The notes: generated by a model not told the origin, from the letters alone. A DNA stretch of 64,000 bases from Acetivibrio alkalicellulosi (GCA_008125075.1 VLTH01000001.1:465497-529496), one strand, 5' to 3'; positions 16,179 to 24,462 are shown, counted from the first letter of the stretch. A program made the numbers and translations.

Positions 16179-16570
16179 GCCAAACCAAATCCAACACTTG
16201 TATAAAGAGATATTCTTCCATGGAGGTTATATGTCCAATGTGAATAGTCCCACCACAAATCATTAAATATTATTTCAATAAGTACTGAGGCTACATATTC
16301 TTAAGTGCTTATAACCACTGTGCTTATTATAAAAACAGCGGCAGCAGTTTTTCGAATTTTTGAAAAAATCATTTTTTCTTATATTTCCACATGATTTTCT
16401 CCATTTCTATATAAAGATGTAGAGCTATTAATACTATTATACCGTTTGATTGGAATTTATGTCAAAGAGATTACTCTTGGAAAGCAAAAGTGACACACTG
16501 TTGTCAGCTTATGTGATGTATAATAATGTTGTAAGGCAAAAAACAAATAAAAGTAGAGGAGGAACAAGCT
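16179..16570. other. Intergenic stretch with no gene
   Basis: AT-rich DNA between the divergent marR and DfsB-like genes. I see no ORF, convincing hairpin or repeat copy. A TATAAT at 16521 may serve the downstream gene, but no good -35 box accompanies it. Confidence 0.5.
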
Positions 16571-17122
16571 ATGTCAAGACCTACAACAAAGCCAGATTTA
16601 ATCAAAAGGGCAGATGAACAAAATGATAAGATGTGGAAGCTCATTGATGCTATGACGGAGGAAGAGCAAAATGCAACTTTTAATTATGGCGATGCGTTTA
16701 ACCAAAAAGAGGCACATTGGAAACGGGACAAAAATTTGCGGGATGTACTTGTGCATTTATATGAGTGGCACCAATTATTATTAAACTGGGTTGAGTCCAA
16801 TCAAAAGGGTGAACGAAAGCCTTTTATACCTGCACCATATAATTGGAAAACATATGGTCAAATGAACGAGGAGATTTGGGAAAAACACCAAAACACATTA
16901 TTGATCAATTCAATGGAGTTGGTAAAACAAAGCCATGCTAGTGTGATGAAAATGATTAATGATTTTTCTGACGATGAATTATTTACAAAAGGAAGTTTTT
17001 CATGGACAGGAACTTCTACTTTAGGTAGCTATTGTGTTTCAGCCACTGCTAGCCATTATGATTGGGCAATGAAAAAAATCAAGGCACATAGTAAAACTTA
17101 TAAAGGAGCCCATAAAGCATAA
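16571..17122 (+). CDS. ClbS/DfsB-family four-helix protein
   Basis: 183 residues. N-terminal SRPTTKPDLIKRADEQNDKMWKLID, the conserved WKRDKNLRDVLVHLYEWHQ segment (with the family's histidine) and PAPYNWKTYGQMN identify the ClbS/DfsB (DUF1706) family, distant DinB relatives. Some members protect DNA from colibactin; most have no known role. AGAGGAGG precedes the ATG. It is monocistronic. After it, 17146-17238 contains a short open frame with no start, possibly a decayed gene end. Confidence 0.88.
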   Translation: MSRPTTKPDLIKRADEQNDKMWKLIDAMTEEEQNATFNYGDAFNQKEAHWKRDKNLRDVLVHLYEWHQLLLNWVESNQKGERKPFIPAPYNWKTYGQMNEEIWEKHQNTLLINSMELVKQSHASVMKMINDFSDDELFTKGSFSWTGTSTLGSYCVSATASHYDWAMKKIKAHSKTYKGAHKA

Positions 17123-17280
17123 AACAAACATATATAAAAGCTAAGACTTAGCGGATTCAAGAAAAAAATGGCATAGAAGACCGTGAGCATATTTCTGAGG
17201 AATTAGAACTAAAGGAAAATAAGGATGTCAATAACTGGTACTAAAGCTAGAAACGAAAATACTGCTATTCATTAACTAAT

Positions 17281-17649
17281 TTATTGCGTACCTTTTCTAT
17301 CCTTGGTTTTTCTTAGCATCTCATTAATTCCTATTGCCAATAAAAATACACCAAACCATTTTCTTAAAACAGGTCCAGACAAATTAAGTGCAAGCTGTGA
17401 TCCAATATATGCGCCAAATAGTCCAAATATAATAATAGGCAACGCAAGTTTGAAATTAATTCTTTTATTTTTTATATGTATAACAAGGGCTACAATTGCA
17501 GTAGGAATAAAATAAAGCAGGTTTACACTCTGAGCTATATGCTGAGGTGGTTTAACAAACATAATAAGAGCCGGTATAAGTATTGCACCTCCACCTATAC
17601 CCATTCCACTTACTATTCCTGCTATAAACCCTATTAAGAATAATATCAT
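17281..17649 (-). CDS. TSUP (TauE/SafE) half-size transporter, second of pair
   Basis: 122 residues, about four membrane helices. It begins with the TSUP repeat motif GIVSGMGIGGGAILIPAL and includes AQSVNLLYFIPTAIVALVIH. Typical TauE/SafE proteins are about 250 residues with two such repeats; this is one repeat. It is preceded by a homologous half-size gene on the same strand 68 bases upstream. The two products probably assemble as a heterodimer that exports sulfite or another organic or sulfur anion. TGGAGGGA precedes the ATG. Confidence 0.85.
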   Translation of the reverse strand: MILFLIGFIAGIVSGMGIGGGAILIPALIMFVKPPQHIAQSVNLLYFIPTAIVALVIHIKNKRINFKLALPIIIFGLFGAYIGSQLALNLSGPVLRKWFGVFLLAIGINEMLRKTKDRKGTQ

Positions 17650-17717
17650 AATCTCCCTCCATTTTTCACACAGGATAAGAGAAACTCAAGAACCATCTCT
17701 ACACTCTCACTTGGCCT

Positions 17718-18101
17718 CTAAGTTATCATCTTAATTGCCGCAGCTATAATGAATACAGCAAAAATTTTTCTAAGTACCCCATCGGGACATATATTAAGGA
17801 GTTTGGCACCTATATACCCCCCTACAACTCCTCCTAGCATTACTTTATAAGTTAATGTCCAGTCTACAAAATTATTTGAGATGTAAAAAAAGCTGCTAAC
17901 AATTGTAAGTGGCAGAATAATTGAAATGGCAGTGGCGTGAGCCGTCCGCTCGTCACTTCCTAGCAAATATATCAGTGCAGGTACGGCGATTGTTCCACCA
18001 CCTGATCCAAAAAGACCGTTTGCTATACCTGTAACTAGTCCAATTACTATGTATTTAAAATATTTTTTTATAATTTTAAAGAAATCTCTAAATGAATTCA
18101 T
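17718..18101 (-). CDS. TSUP (TauE/SafE) half-size transporter, first of pair
   Basis: About 127 residues, four helices, with the TSUP motif GIANGLFGSGGGTIAVPAL and HATAISIILPLTIVSS. The ATG at 18101 (MNSFRDFF) is taken as the start; an in-frame TTG at 18128 would add nine residues, and neither has a strong ribosome site. It is homologous to the next gene, and together they equal one full TSUP protein. This paired half-gene arrangement recurs in clostridia, so it is not a recent frameshift. Confidence 0.82.
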   Translation of the reverse strand: MNSFRDFFKIIKKYFKYIVIGLVTGIANGLFGSGGGTIAVPALIYLLGSDERTAHATAISIILPLTIVSSFFYISNNFVDWTLTYKVMLGGVVGGYIGAKLLNICPDGVLRKIFAVFIIAAAIKMIT

Positions 18102-18330
18102 ATTTATATTCTTTATATATATTCTCAATTATATTCAAAAAATACGCCATTAAACAAGAGAATATCATTAATTTTTTACGAAGTAGAGGCTCCACCTAAA
18201 TCCCTTTGTTTAGCTTTAGCTAAAAGATTTCAACAATATGCCCCTTGAAAGAAATATTAAGACTTATTATCCAATATTGACCATGAAGTTAAACAACTGC
18301 AACAGTTGTTATAAGCAAGTGAATAAATTA

Positions 18331-18386
18331 GAAGGGGCGGTTTTCTGATTTCTGACAAGGAAGCAAGAGAACCGTCCCTTTGCTTC
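18331..18386. repeat. Degraded family E hairpin, likely terminator
   Basis: GAAGGGGCGGTTTTCT ... AGAGAACCGTCCCTTTGCTTC, an imperfect relative of the hairpin at 1736-1797. It lies directly after the alcohol dehydrogenase gene and could end its transcript. Confidence 0.65.
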
Positions 18387-18395
18387 TATGGAACG

Positions 18396-19595
18396 TTATA
18401 TTGAGTCAGTGTAAATAGCTTCTACAGTGTGCCTATCAGCTTCTATAGGAGCCATACTTAGCAAGAAGCCCAAACTTGGAGTATCAAATGCTAACTCTAC
18501 TAGCCTTGGTACATCTTCCTTTTTGAAGCCTATGTCTGAAAGCTTGGTTACTATGCCTACACTAGCTAACCATTTTTCTATACCTTTTGATGCAGTTTCA
18601 GCCTCAGATGCATTTCCTTGCAGATTAGGTATTATAGGTGATAATACATCTGCAAGTATTTCAGCAGTTGCAGGATATATTTGCTTTACAACAGCAGGCA
18701 GGATGACAGATAATCCAAGACCATGGGCAAGGTCAGGTTTAACAGCACTTAATGGGTGCTCAAGAGCGTGAGTGAAATGGAGGAGCCCGTTATCAAAGCA
18801 AATACCAGCAATCATAGAAGCATAGGTAAGATAGTAGCGAGCTGTTAAATCTTCAGGATTATTAAGTGCTTGGGGCAAATACTTGGCAATCAGTCTTACT
18901 GTTTCCTTAGCCAACATAATTGAGAAGGGATTTGTTGCTTTAGTGGTGGATGCTTCTATAATATGATTTAAGGCATCAACTGACACATAAGTAGTCTGAT
19001 TTGCAGGAAGTTTGGTCATAAACTGAGGGTCATCAATAGAGTAAAGTGGGTATATCACATCATAGGCTATAGCCGGTTTATATTCCTTTTCAAGTATACT
19101 GACTACTGCAAAACGATTGGCTTCAGTTCCAGTTCCATGAGTAAGGTTGACTGCAATGATAGGAACTGCTTTTGATGGCGTAAATTGAAACTCATAAAGG
19201 TCAGTTGCATTTTTATCTGGGTATTCCAGAAGGATTGCTGCACTTTTAGCAGCATCTATCGGACTGCCTCCTCCAATACCTATAACTGCCTTAGCACCAA
19301 TACTCATTCCAAGCTTGACAGCTTCATCTACCTGTTGAACTGTTGGATTTGGAGTTACTTTGTTGTACAACTCATATTGCATACCATTCTCTTTTAGTGC
19401 TGCTTCTACATAGTCCCATGCGCCGGTTTTTTTATAGGCTCCTTGTCCTGTGACAATAACAACACTACTTATACCCATGTTTTTAAGCTCTTTTGCTATG
19501 TCATTCATTTTCTTGATAGCTCCAACTCCAAGATAAACATTGGTTTTACATCTTATTTCTCTTACTTCATTTATTGGCATCTTATTTTCCCACAC
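18396..19595 (-). CDS. Iron-containing alcohol dehydrogenase
   Basis: 399 residues, type III (Fe-ADH) family, NAD(P)H-dependent alcohol/aldehyde interconversion in the cytoplasm. The N-terminal Rossmann-like half contains VIGIGGGSPIDAAKSAAI. The all-helical half carries the metal ligands Asp and His in SVDALNH, His in ALEHPL and His in LAHGLGL. The start is GTG at 19595 with AAAGGAGG seven bases upstream. It could be a butanol- or ethanol-type dehydrogenase or a 1,3-propanediol type; sequence alone does not decide. It is monocistronic. Confidence 0.92.
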   Translation of the reverse strand: MWENKMPINEVREIRCKTNVYLGVGAIKKMNDIAKELKNMGISSVVIVTGQGAYKKTGAWDYVEAALKENGMQYELYNKVTPNPTVQQVDEAVKLGMSIGAKAVIGIGGGSPIDAAKSAAILLEYPDKNATDLYEFQFTPSKAVPIIAVNLTHGTGTEANRFAVVSILEKEYKPAIAYDVIYPLYSIDDPQFMTKLPANQTTYVSVDALNHIIEASTTKATNPFSIMLAKETVRLIAKYLPQALNNPEDLTARYYLTYASMIAGICFDNGLLHFTHALEHPLSAVKPDLAHGLGLSVILPAVVKQIYPATAEILADVLSPIIPNLQGNASEAETASKGIEKWLASVGIVTKLSDIGFKKEDVPRLVELAFDTPSLGFLLSMAPIEADRHTVEAIYTDSI

Positions 19596-19724
19596 AAAAA
19601 CTCCTCCTTTATTAATATAATTAATTTTTTAATATTATCCCCAAGCATTATTATATATAATATTACTACTTATAGCAAGCAATACCTTAGTTAGTAGATT
19701 GTGCAAAGTAAATGCTCTTAGTCG

Positions 19725-19800
19725 AGGAGCATTTACAGGCTCTAAACTGCGAAACTTTAGTTTCTGGAATATCTTTCTTCACATTTGTTACATGAACCCG
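19725..19800 (+). repeat. Family B dispersed repeat
   Basis: GAGGAGCATTTACAGGCTCT, AACTGCG, TTTCTGGAAT and TTTCTTCACATTTGTTACATG in family order. It lies just upstream of the ABC-F leader promoter. Confidence 0.8.
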
Positions 19801-19815
19801 TTACTATCTGTGTAC

Positions 19816-19844
19816 TTGAACAAAGGAAACTTATGTGGTAAAAT
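19816..19844 (+). promoter_or_regulatory. Promoter of the ABC-F leader transcript
   Basis: TTGAAC (19816-19821), 17 bases, TAAAAT (19839-19844). Transcription would begin near 19851, at the leader ribosome site. Confidence 0.75.
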
Positions 19845-19864
19845 TTAATAAAGGAGGTGAAAGG

Positions 19865-19981
19865 GTGAAAACATCAGCTAATTATAACAATATTCTTGAT
19901 AGACTCGATTGCTATGTTGGAAATATTTCAGCATATGTATCTTTTAAAGGGAGGAGTCTGTCTAAAAAGGAATATATGTGA
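19865..19981 (+). CDS. 38-residue leader peptide ORF upstream of ABC-F gene
   Basis: GTG start preceded by the near-perfect AAAGGAGGTGA. The product begins MKTSANYNNILDRLDCYVGN and ends SLSKKEYM. No homologue comes to mind. The position after a consensus promoter and before a terminator and the ABC-F gene is that of attenuation leader peptides of ribosome-protection genes, where drug-stalled ribosomes allow readthrough. The strength of the ribosome site argues that it is translated. It could instead be a small functional protein. Confidence 0.6.
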   Translation: MKTSANYNNILDRLDCYVGNISAYVSFKGRSLSKKEYM

Positions 19982-20027
19982 TTTATGAGCTGGTGGATCA
20001 TCATTTACCAAATATAAAATTGTATTT

Positions 20028-20060
20028 ATGCCTAGGTGATTCTCTTGCCTAGGTTTTTTT
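20028..20060 (+). terminator. Premature terminator / attenuator before ABC-F gene
   Basis: CCTAGG (20031-20036) faces CCTAGG (20048-20053), extended by wobble pairs and followed by seven Ts. The 5' arm ATGCCTAGG (20028-20036) is also perfectly complementary to CCTAGGCAT at 20144-20152, just before the ABC-F ribosome site, so terminator and long-range pairing exclude each other. Confidence 0.65.
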
Positions 20061-20103
20061 GATGTTACAATAATAATATTGTATTTTAATATTAATCCTT
20101 TAA

Positions 20104-20152
20104 ATGCCTGGGCTGAGGAATCCTTATCCACCATAAGCTTTATCCTAGGCAT
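20104..20152 (+). promoter_or_regulatory. Hairpin adjoining the ABC-F ribosome site
   Basis: ATGCCTGGG (20104-20112) pairs with CCTAGGCAT (20144-20152) with one G-T pair. AAAGGAG follows at 20154-20160. This is the third member of the alternative-pairing set of the leader. Confidence 0.55.
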
Positions 20153-20165
20153 GAAAGGAGATACT

Positions 20166-22055
20166 ATGATTGATATTAAAGTACAGGACTTAAACAAATA
20201 TTATGGAAGTAACCATATAATAAAAGGAATTTCCTTTGAAATTTTAAAAGGAGAAAAAGTCGGACTTCTTGGGAAAAATGGGTCAGGTAAGACAACACTT
20301 TTTAAAGTGTTGTCAGAAAGAGAACAATTTGAAAGTGGGACTATATATAGAGCATCAGGAAAAATAATTGAAATACTTGATCAGATACCTGTAGTTGAGG
20401 ACAAATATACCGTCGAAGATGTTTTGCAAAATGCTTTTGAAGATATATTTATACTTTCTGATGAAATGAGGAGGCTAGAAGGGTTAATTGAAAAAAATCA
20501 TTTAGATGAAAGACTAATAAATAGATATGGAAAACTTCAAACAGAGTATGAAGGTTTAGGTGGATATGACTTTGAAAGCAAAATAGATAAAATTTGTAAT
20601 GGCATGAAAATAAGTAGTGAGATGAGAATTCAACTTTTTAATAGTTTAAGTCAGGGCGAGAAAACAAGAGTCAATTTAGCAAGAATACTATTGAGAAATT
20701 CAGATATTCTTTTATTAGATGAGCCAACAAATCATTTAGATATGGAATCAATAAAATGGCTGGAAGATTATTTGTCAAACTTTACAGGAACAGTTATTGC
20801 AGTATCCCATGATAGATGTTTTCTTGACAATGTAGTAAGCAGGATAATAGAAATTCATGAGGGTGAATTAAGCTTTTATGAGGGGAATTACAGCTTTTAT
20901 GTTGAAGAAAAAGAAAGAAGATACTCTATTGAGAAGAAGAAATATGAACAGCAACAAAAGAAAATCCATCAACTCCAGGAAGCGGCAAAAAGAATGCATG
21001 AGTGGGCTAAAAATGCAGACAATCCATCTATGCACAAAAGAGCTTTTTCTATTGAAAAAAGGATAGAGAGAATAGATAAGATAGATAAGCCTGTTGTAGA
21101 AAAGAAAATTAAGTCAGAATTTAAGGAAAAGAAATTTTCTAGTGATGAAATAGTTGTATTTTCAAATGTAAGTAAGGGGTACGATGATAAACTACTATTT
21201 TCTGATTTGACTATAAAAATTAGAAGAAATGACAGGATTGCAATAGTTGGAAACAATGGATGTGGAAAGTCTACACTTATTAAACTTATTACAGGGGACG
21301 AAGCTCCACAAAAAGGTAATATTGTGCTGAGTAACAGTATAAATATGGCTTATATGCCTCAAGTTATTGAATTTAATAATGTAGAAGCAACTGTTTTGGA
21401 AACTATACGATATGAGTTTGAGGTTTGTGAGGACAAAGGAAGAAAAATCTTATCTGCCTTTCGTTTTAAAGGGAAAGATGTATTTAAAAAAGTAGGTATG
21501 CTTTCGGGAGGTGAAAAAAGCAGATTAAGACTATGTATGTTAATGCAAAGTGAAATTAATTTTCTATTATTAGACGAACCTACAAATCATTTGGATATAT
21601 ATACAAGAAGATGGATTGAAGATGCAGTTTCCCAATTTAACGGTACAATGTTGTTTATTTCACATGACAGATATTTTATTAATAAATTTGCAACTAGAAT
21701 ATGGGATATCAGTCAGGGAGAAATATATAACTTTGATGGTACATTTTCTAAGTACTGTGAATGGAAACAAAAGAATATGAAACTGCCAAAAAAACCAGTG
21801 GCAAAAACAACATTAACAACTAAATCAAAACATTCACATAATAAAGATAAATCTTGTGAAGAAGCTAAGGCAAAGGATATTCAGAATGTTGAAAATCAGA
21901 TATTTGAAGCAGAAAACAAGTTAAAGAAATTATGTGATGAAATGAATATAGTTACAAGTGATTCAGAAAAACTAAATAGTTTATACGAAAAGAAACTTGA
22001 CATTGAGAAGGAGATTGACTTGCTGTACAACAAATGGGGTTTTTTAACACAATAA
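20166..22055 (+). CDS. ABC-F ribosomal-protection-like ATPase
   Basis: 629 residues, two ABC domains and no membrane segments. Domain 1: GKNGSGKTT, LSQGEKTRV, LLLDEPTNHLD, VSHDR. Domain 2: GNNGCGKST, LSGGEKSRL, LLLDEPTNHLD, ISHDR. The interdomain linker (about 245-320) is charged, coiled-coil-like and rather long, as in antibiotic-resistance ABC-Fs that reach toward the peptidyl transferase centre. A Lys-rich C-terminal extension ends in a coiled coil. The start is the ATG at 20166 with AAAGGAG; the in-frame extension to 20079 covers leader structure. The leader suggests induction by ribosome-targeting drugs of the lincosamide/pleuromutilin/streptogramin A or macrolide kind. The drug spectrum is not readable from sequence. 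Confidence 0.9.
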   Translation: MIDIKVQDLNKYYGSNHIIKGISFEILKGEKVGLLGKNGSGKTTLFKVLSEREQFESGTIYRASGKIIEILDQIPVVEDKYTVEDVLQNAFEDIFILSDEMRRLEGLIEKNHLDERLINRYGKLQTEYEGLGGYDFESKIDKICNGMKISSEMRIQLFNSLSQGEKTRVNLARILLRNSDILLLDEPTNHLDMESIKWLEDYLSNFTGTVIAVSHDRCFLDNVVSRIIEIHEGELSFYEGNYSFYVEEKERRYSIEKKKYEQQQKKIHQLQEAAKRMHEWAKNADNPSMHKRAFSIEKRIERIDKIDKPVVEKKIKSEFKEKKFSSDEIVVFSNVSKGYDDKLLFSDLTIKIRRNDRIAIVGNNGCGKSTLIKLITGDEAPQKGNIVLSNSINMAYMPQVIEFNNVEATVLETIRYEFEVCEDKGRKILSAFRFKGKDVFKKVGMLSGGEKSRLRLCMLMQSEINFLLLDEPTNHLDIYTRRWIEDAVSQFNGTMLFISHDRYFINKFATRIWDISQGEIYNFDGTFSKYCEWKQKNMKLPKKPVAKTTLTTKSKHSHNKDKSCEEAKAKDIQNVENQIFEAENKLKKLCDEMNIVTSDSEKLNSLYEKKLDIEKEIDLLYNKWGFLTQ

Positions 22056-22060
22056 AGCTT

Positions 22061-22126
22061 AGGCTCTTAACTGGGCAACTTAAGCATCTGGAATGTTTAC
22101 CTCGCTTTTGTTAAACACACCCTGAG
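22061..22126 (+). repeat. Family B dispersed repeat
   Basis: AGGCTCT, ACTGGGCAACTTAAG, CTGGAATGTTT and a trailing ACACACCC in family order, directly after the ABC-F stop codon. Confidence 0.7.
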
Positions 22127-22139
22127 CCCAAAATATGTA

Positions 22140-22168
22140 TTGACGTATATGTAGTTTTTGAATATAAT
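22140..22168 (+). promoter_or_regulatory. Promoter of the riboswitch-CDF transcript
   Basis: TTGACG (22140-22145), 17 bases, TATAAT (22163-22168). Confidence 0.8.
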
Positions 22169-22237
22169 GTTATAAAACACTCTTTGCACTGCATATAATT
22201 TACAGTACAAACTGAGCAGGCCATTAATTATTTAATT

Positions 22238-22320
22238 TATGGAGCCGGGCCGCGGTAAAGTGGCAGCAGATGTAGAAATTGGGGCATCTGTGGGACAGTA
22301 GTTACTATTATTGTTCCATA
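22238..22320 (+). ncRNA. Probable NiCo (czcD-type) riboswitch
   Basis: A four-way junction can be drawn by eye: P1 TATGGAGC/GTTCCATA closing the element, P2 GCCGC/GTGGC, P3 CAGATG/CATCTG and P4 AGTA/TACT, with a GGGACAGTAG segment between P3 and P4. This layout and the GGGACAG core match my recollection of the Ni/Co-sensing NiCo riboswitch, which is found before cation diffusion facilitator genes, as here. A T-run follows P1 (GGTGTTTTTTT), giving a possible terminator switch. A covariance model would settle it. Confidence 0.68.
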
Positions 22321-22438
22321 GGTGTTTTTTTGTACTTCCTAAAGGAATGGTAATAGAAGATTTAAAAGTCTTAATAAATGTTTTGCATGTGCCATAGAGC
22401 TATCTTTTTCTAATTAATTTATGATGGAGGTATCTATT

Positions 22439-23344
22439 ATGGAACAAACAAATGAGTTTACAAACACTAGGGAATCAAAAAAAATTGCCATGAAAGTATC
22501 TGTAACAAGTATTATTGTAAACATTGTTCTAGCTCTTTTGAAAATCTTAGCAGGTATATTTGCAAAATCTGGAGCAATGATTTCTGATGGGGTACATTCG
22601 GCTTCTGATGTATTTAGCACGTTTATAGTTATTATTGGCGTTAACATCTCAAGTAAAAAGCCCGATAAAGATCATCAATATGGACATGAGCGATTAGAAT
22701 GTGTGGCATCTATTATACTTGCGATTATATTAGCTGTTGCAGGGTTAGGTATTGGATTAGGTGGAATAGAAAAAATATTAAGTAGAAATTATGATGAAAT
22801 AGGAATACCGGGAGCGCTAGCGCTAATTGCTGCAATTATATCTATGGGTATAAAAGAATGGATGTATTGGTTTACCAGAGGGGCGGCTAAGAAAATTAAT
22901 TCTGGAGCATTAATGGCGGATGCATGGCACCACCGTTCAGACGCATTATCCTCAGTTGGTGCATTTATAGGTATTTTTGGTGCACGTATGGGTTTTCCAA
23001 TACTTGATCCAGTTGCAAGTGTTGTAATATGCATATTTATTGGTAAAGCATCATTTGATATTTTTAAGGAAGCAATTGATAAATTAGTGGATAAATCTTG
23101 TGATCAAGAGACAGTAGAAAAAATTAAAAACCTAATAAATAAGCAAGATGGAGTGTTGCAAATTGATGAAATCAGAACCAGATTATTTGGTGCTAAAATA
23201 TATATTGACGTAGAAATTGCAGCAGATGGTTTAAAGACTCTAAATGAAACCCATGCCATTGCTGAGAAAGTGCATGATGCAATTGAAAGGGAATTTGCAA
23301 TGGTAAAACACTGTATGGTACATGTAAACCCTATTTCAAAGTAA
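22439..23344 (+). CDS. Cation diffusion facilitator (CDF) metal exporter
   Basis: 301 residues: six membrane helices plus a C-terminal ZT-dimer domain (about 215-295). Metal-site motifs are SDGVHSASDV in TM2 and ADAWHHRSDALS in TM5. Members export Zn, Fe, Co or Ni in exchange for protons. The start is the ATG at 22439; the ATG at 22421 in the same frame precedes the GGAGG site. The upstream riboswitch suggests Co/Ni as inducing and perhaps transported metals, although clade cannot be told by eye. Confidence 0.92.
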   Translation: MEQTNEFTNTRESKKIAMKVSVTSIIVNIVLALLKILAGIFAKSGAMISDGVHSASDVFSTFIVIIGVNISSKKPDKDHQYGHERLECVASIILAIILAVAGLGIGLGGIEKILSRNYDEIGIPGALALIAAIISMGIKEWMYWFTRGAAKKINSGALMADAWHHRSDALSSVGAFIGIFGARMGFPILDPVASVVICIFIGKASFDIFKEAIDKLVDKSCDQETVEKIKNLINKQDGVLQIDEIRTRLFGAKIYIDVEIAADGLKTLNETHAIAEKVHDAIEREFAMVKHCMVHVNPISK

Positions 23345-23357
23345 ATACAATAAAGTT

Positions 23358-23450
23358 CGGGGCGCTATGCCCCGAGCAGCATTTACAGGCTCTAGACTGG
23401 GTAACTTAAGTTTATGGAATATTTTTCCTTAACTATTGTATACACACCCG
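23358..23450 (+). repeat. GGGGC hairpin plus family B repeat
   Basis: CGGGGCGCTATGCCCCG (stem GGGGC/GCCCC, like the family A stem-loop) directly followed by CAGCATTTACAGGCTCT, ACTGGGTAACTTAAGTTTATGG and TATACACACCCG (family B). The two families are joined here. Confidence 0.75.
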
Positions 23451-23506
23451 CTTAAGCTTATGTTATAGACGTTAATATAAAAGTATGTTAAAAACAAATT
23501 AGTATA

Positions 23507-24106
23507 TCATTGGTCGTGGTTATCATGGGCGGCTTCTGCAATTGCTTTAGTTTCGTGAACTGTACCAAATGGATGCTCAGGAGGAGCATAAATTGAGTAC
23601 AATTTAAGAGGTCTATTGCCTGTGTTGATTAAATTGTGCCATTTACCAGCAGGTACAAAAATTACATAATCAGCACTTACTCTTCTTTGGAAATCTAGAT
23701 TAGTTTTACTATCACCCATTTGAGCAAGCCCTTGACCTTCTTCAATTCGAATAAATTGATCGTGATCAGGGTGAACTTCTAAACCTATATCATCTCCAAC
23801 TTGTATACTCATTAAGGTGAGTTGTAAATACTTACCAGTCCATAGAGCTATACGAAAATTCTTATTTTGTTTGGTGGCTTTTTCAATATTAACAACATAG
23901 GGATTTGATCCATAATCTTTTAATTGAATATGCTGTGTTTCACAAGAAAAAGGCATAGGTTGATTCCAAAAGCCTGGATTACTCATTGGCATATTTATTA
24001 AATAAGAGTAGGGATATATATTATATGGATCATACATCTGTGGGCTAACATAATAGGGATGTGGATATTTGTCATACATATTATACACAAGGCTCATTCC
24101 TTTCAT
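23507..24106 (-). CDS. Cupin-domain protein with Tyr/Pro-rich N-terminus
   Basis: Up to 199 residues. Residues 1-50 are Tyr/Pro/Met/Asn-rich, resembling spore-coat proteins. The rest is a single cupin barrel with HPDHDQ and downstream Glu in motif 1 and PAGKWHNLINTG in motif 2, so the metal ligands are present. It ends in a His/Asp-rich tail (AAHDNHDQ). The start is uncertain: AAAGGA lies inside the longest frame and would best serve GTG at 24088. Related cupins occur in clostridial genomes as putative sugar-isomerase-like or coat proteins; the function is not known. Confidence 0.75.
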   Translation of the reverse strand: MKGMSLVYNMYDKYPHPYYVSPQMYDPYNIYPYSYLINMPMSNPGFWNQPMPFSCETQHIQLKDYGSNPYVVNIEKATKQNKNFRIALWTGKYLQLTLMSIQVGDDIGLEVHPDHDQFIRIEEGQGLAQMGDSKTNLDFQRRVSADYVIFVPAGKWHNLINTGNRPLKLYSIYAPPEHPFGTVHETKAIAEAAHDNHDQ

Positions 24107-24193
24107 AAATTTATAATAATATCATATGTTTTAGATTTATAAGTTGTGAATTATGTAAGCAAGAATAATATGTTCAAAAAAAAGGAAAAGGTA

Positions 24194-24252
24194 TTGAAAA
24201 AATATATGATTTATGATAAAATATGAACACGTTCATAAATGAGCGAGTTCAT
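24194..24252 (+). promoter_or_regulatory. tetR promoter with two tandem operators
   Basis: TTGAAA (24194-24199), 17 bases, TAAAAT (24217-24222), followed at once by ATGAAC-AC-GTTCAT (24223-24236) and ATGAGC-GA-GTTCAT (24239-24252), with a 16-base period. The pair lies over the expected transcription start, as for an autorepressed efflux operon. Confidence 0.78.
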
Positions 24253-24331
24253 ATTTTGCTGTTCTTCTCAATAAATTTGATTTTAGCAAACTTTTTGTGC
24301 TGAAATGGGAAGAGAGTTTAGCAAAGACTCC

Positions 24332-24407
24332 GAGGAGTATTTACACGCTTTAAACTGCGTAACTTAAGTTGATGGAATATTTCTCTTTGCATGTATTAAG
24401 TGTACCT
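24332..24407 (+). repeat. Family B dispersed repeat
   Basis: GAGGAGTATTTACACGCTTT, AACTGCGTAACTTAAGTT and TGGAATATTTCTC in family order, inside the tetR 5' untranslated region. Confidence 0.75.
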
Positions 24408-24462
24408 TAAATTGATCTTTAATTGCAGTTTATACTGACGTTTATTATAAAGGATGGATTAT

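Noticed and set aside
17146-17238. Open frame ending EELELKENKDVNNWY after the DfsB-like gene
   Set aside because: It looks protein-like but has no start codon or ribosome site and follows a stop directly. It may be a decayed gene end, but nothing identifies it.
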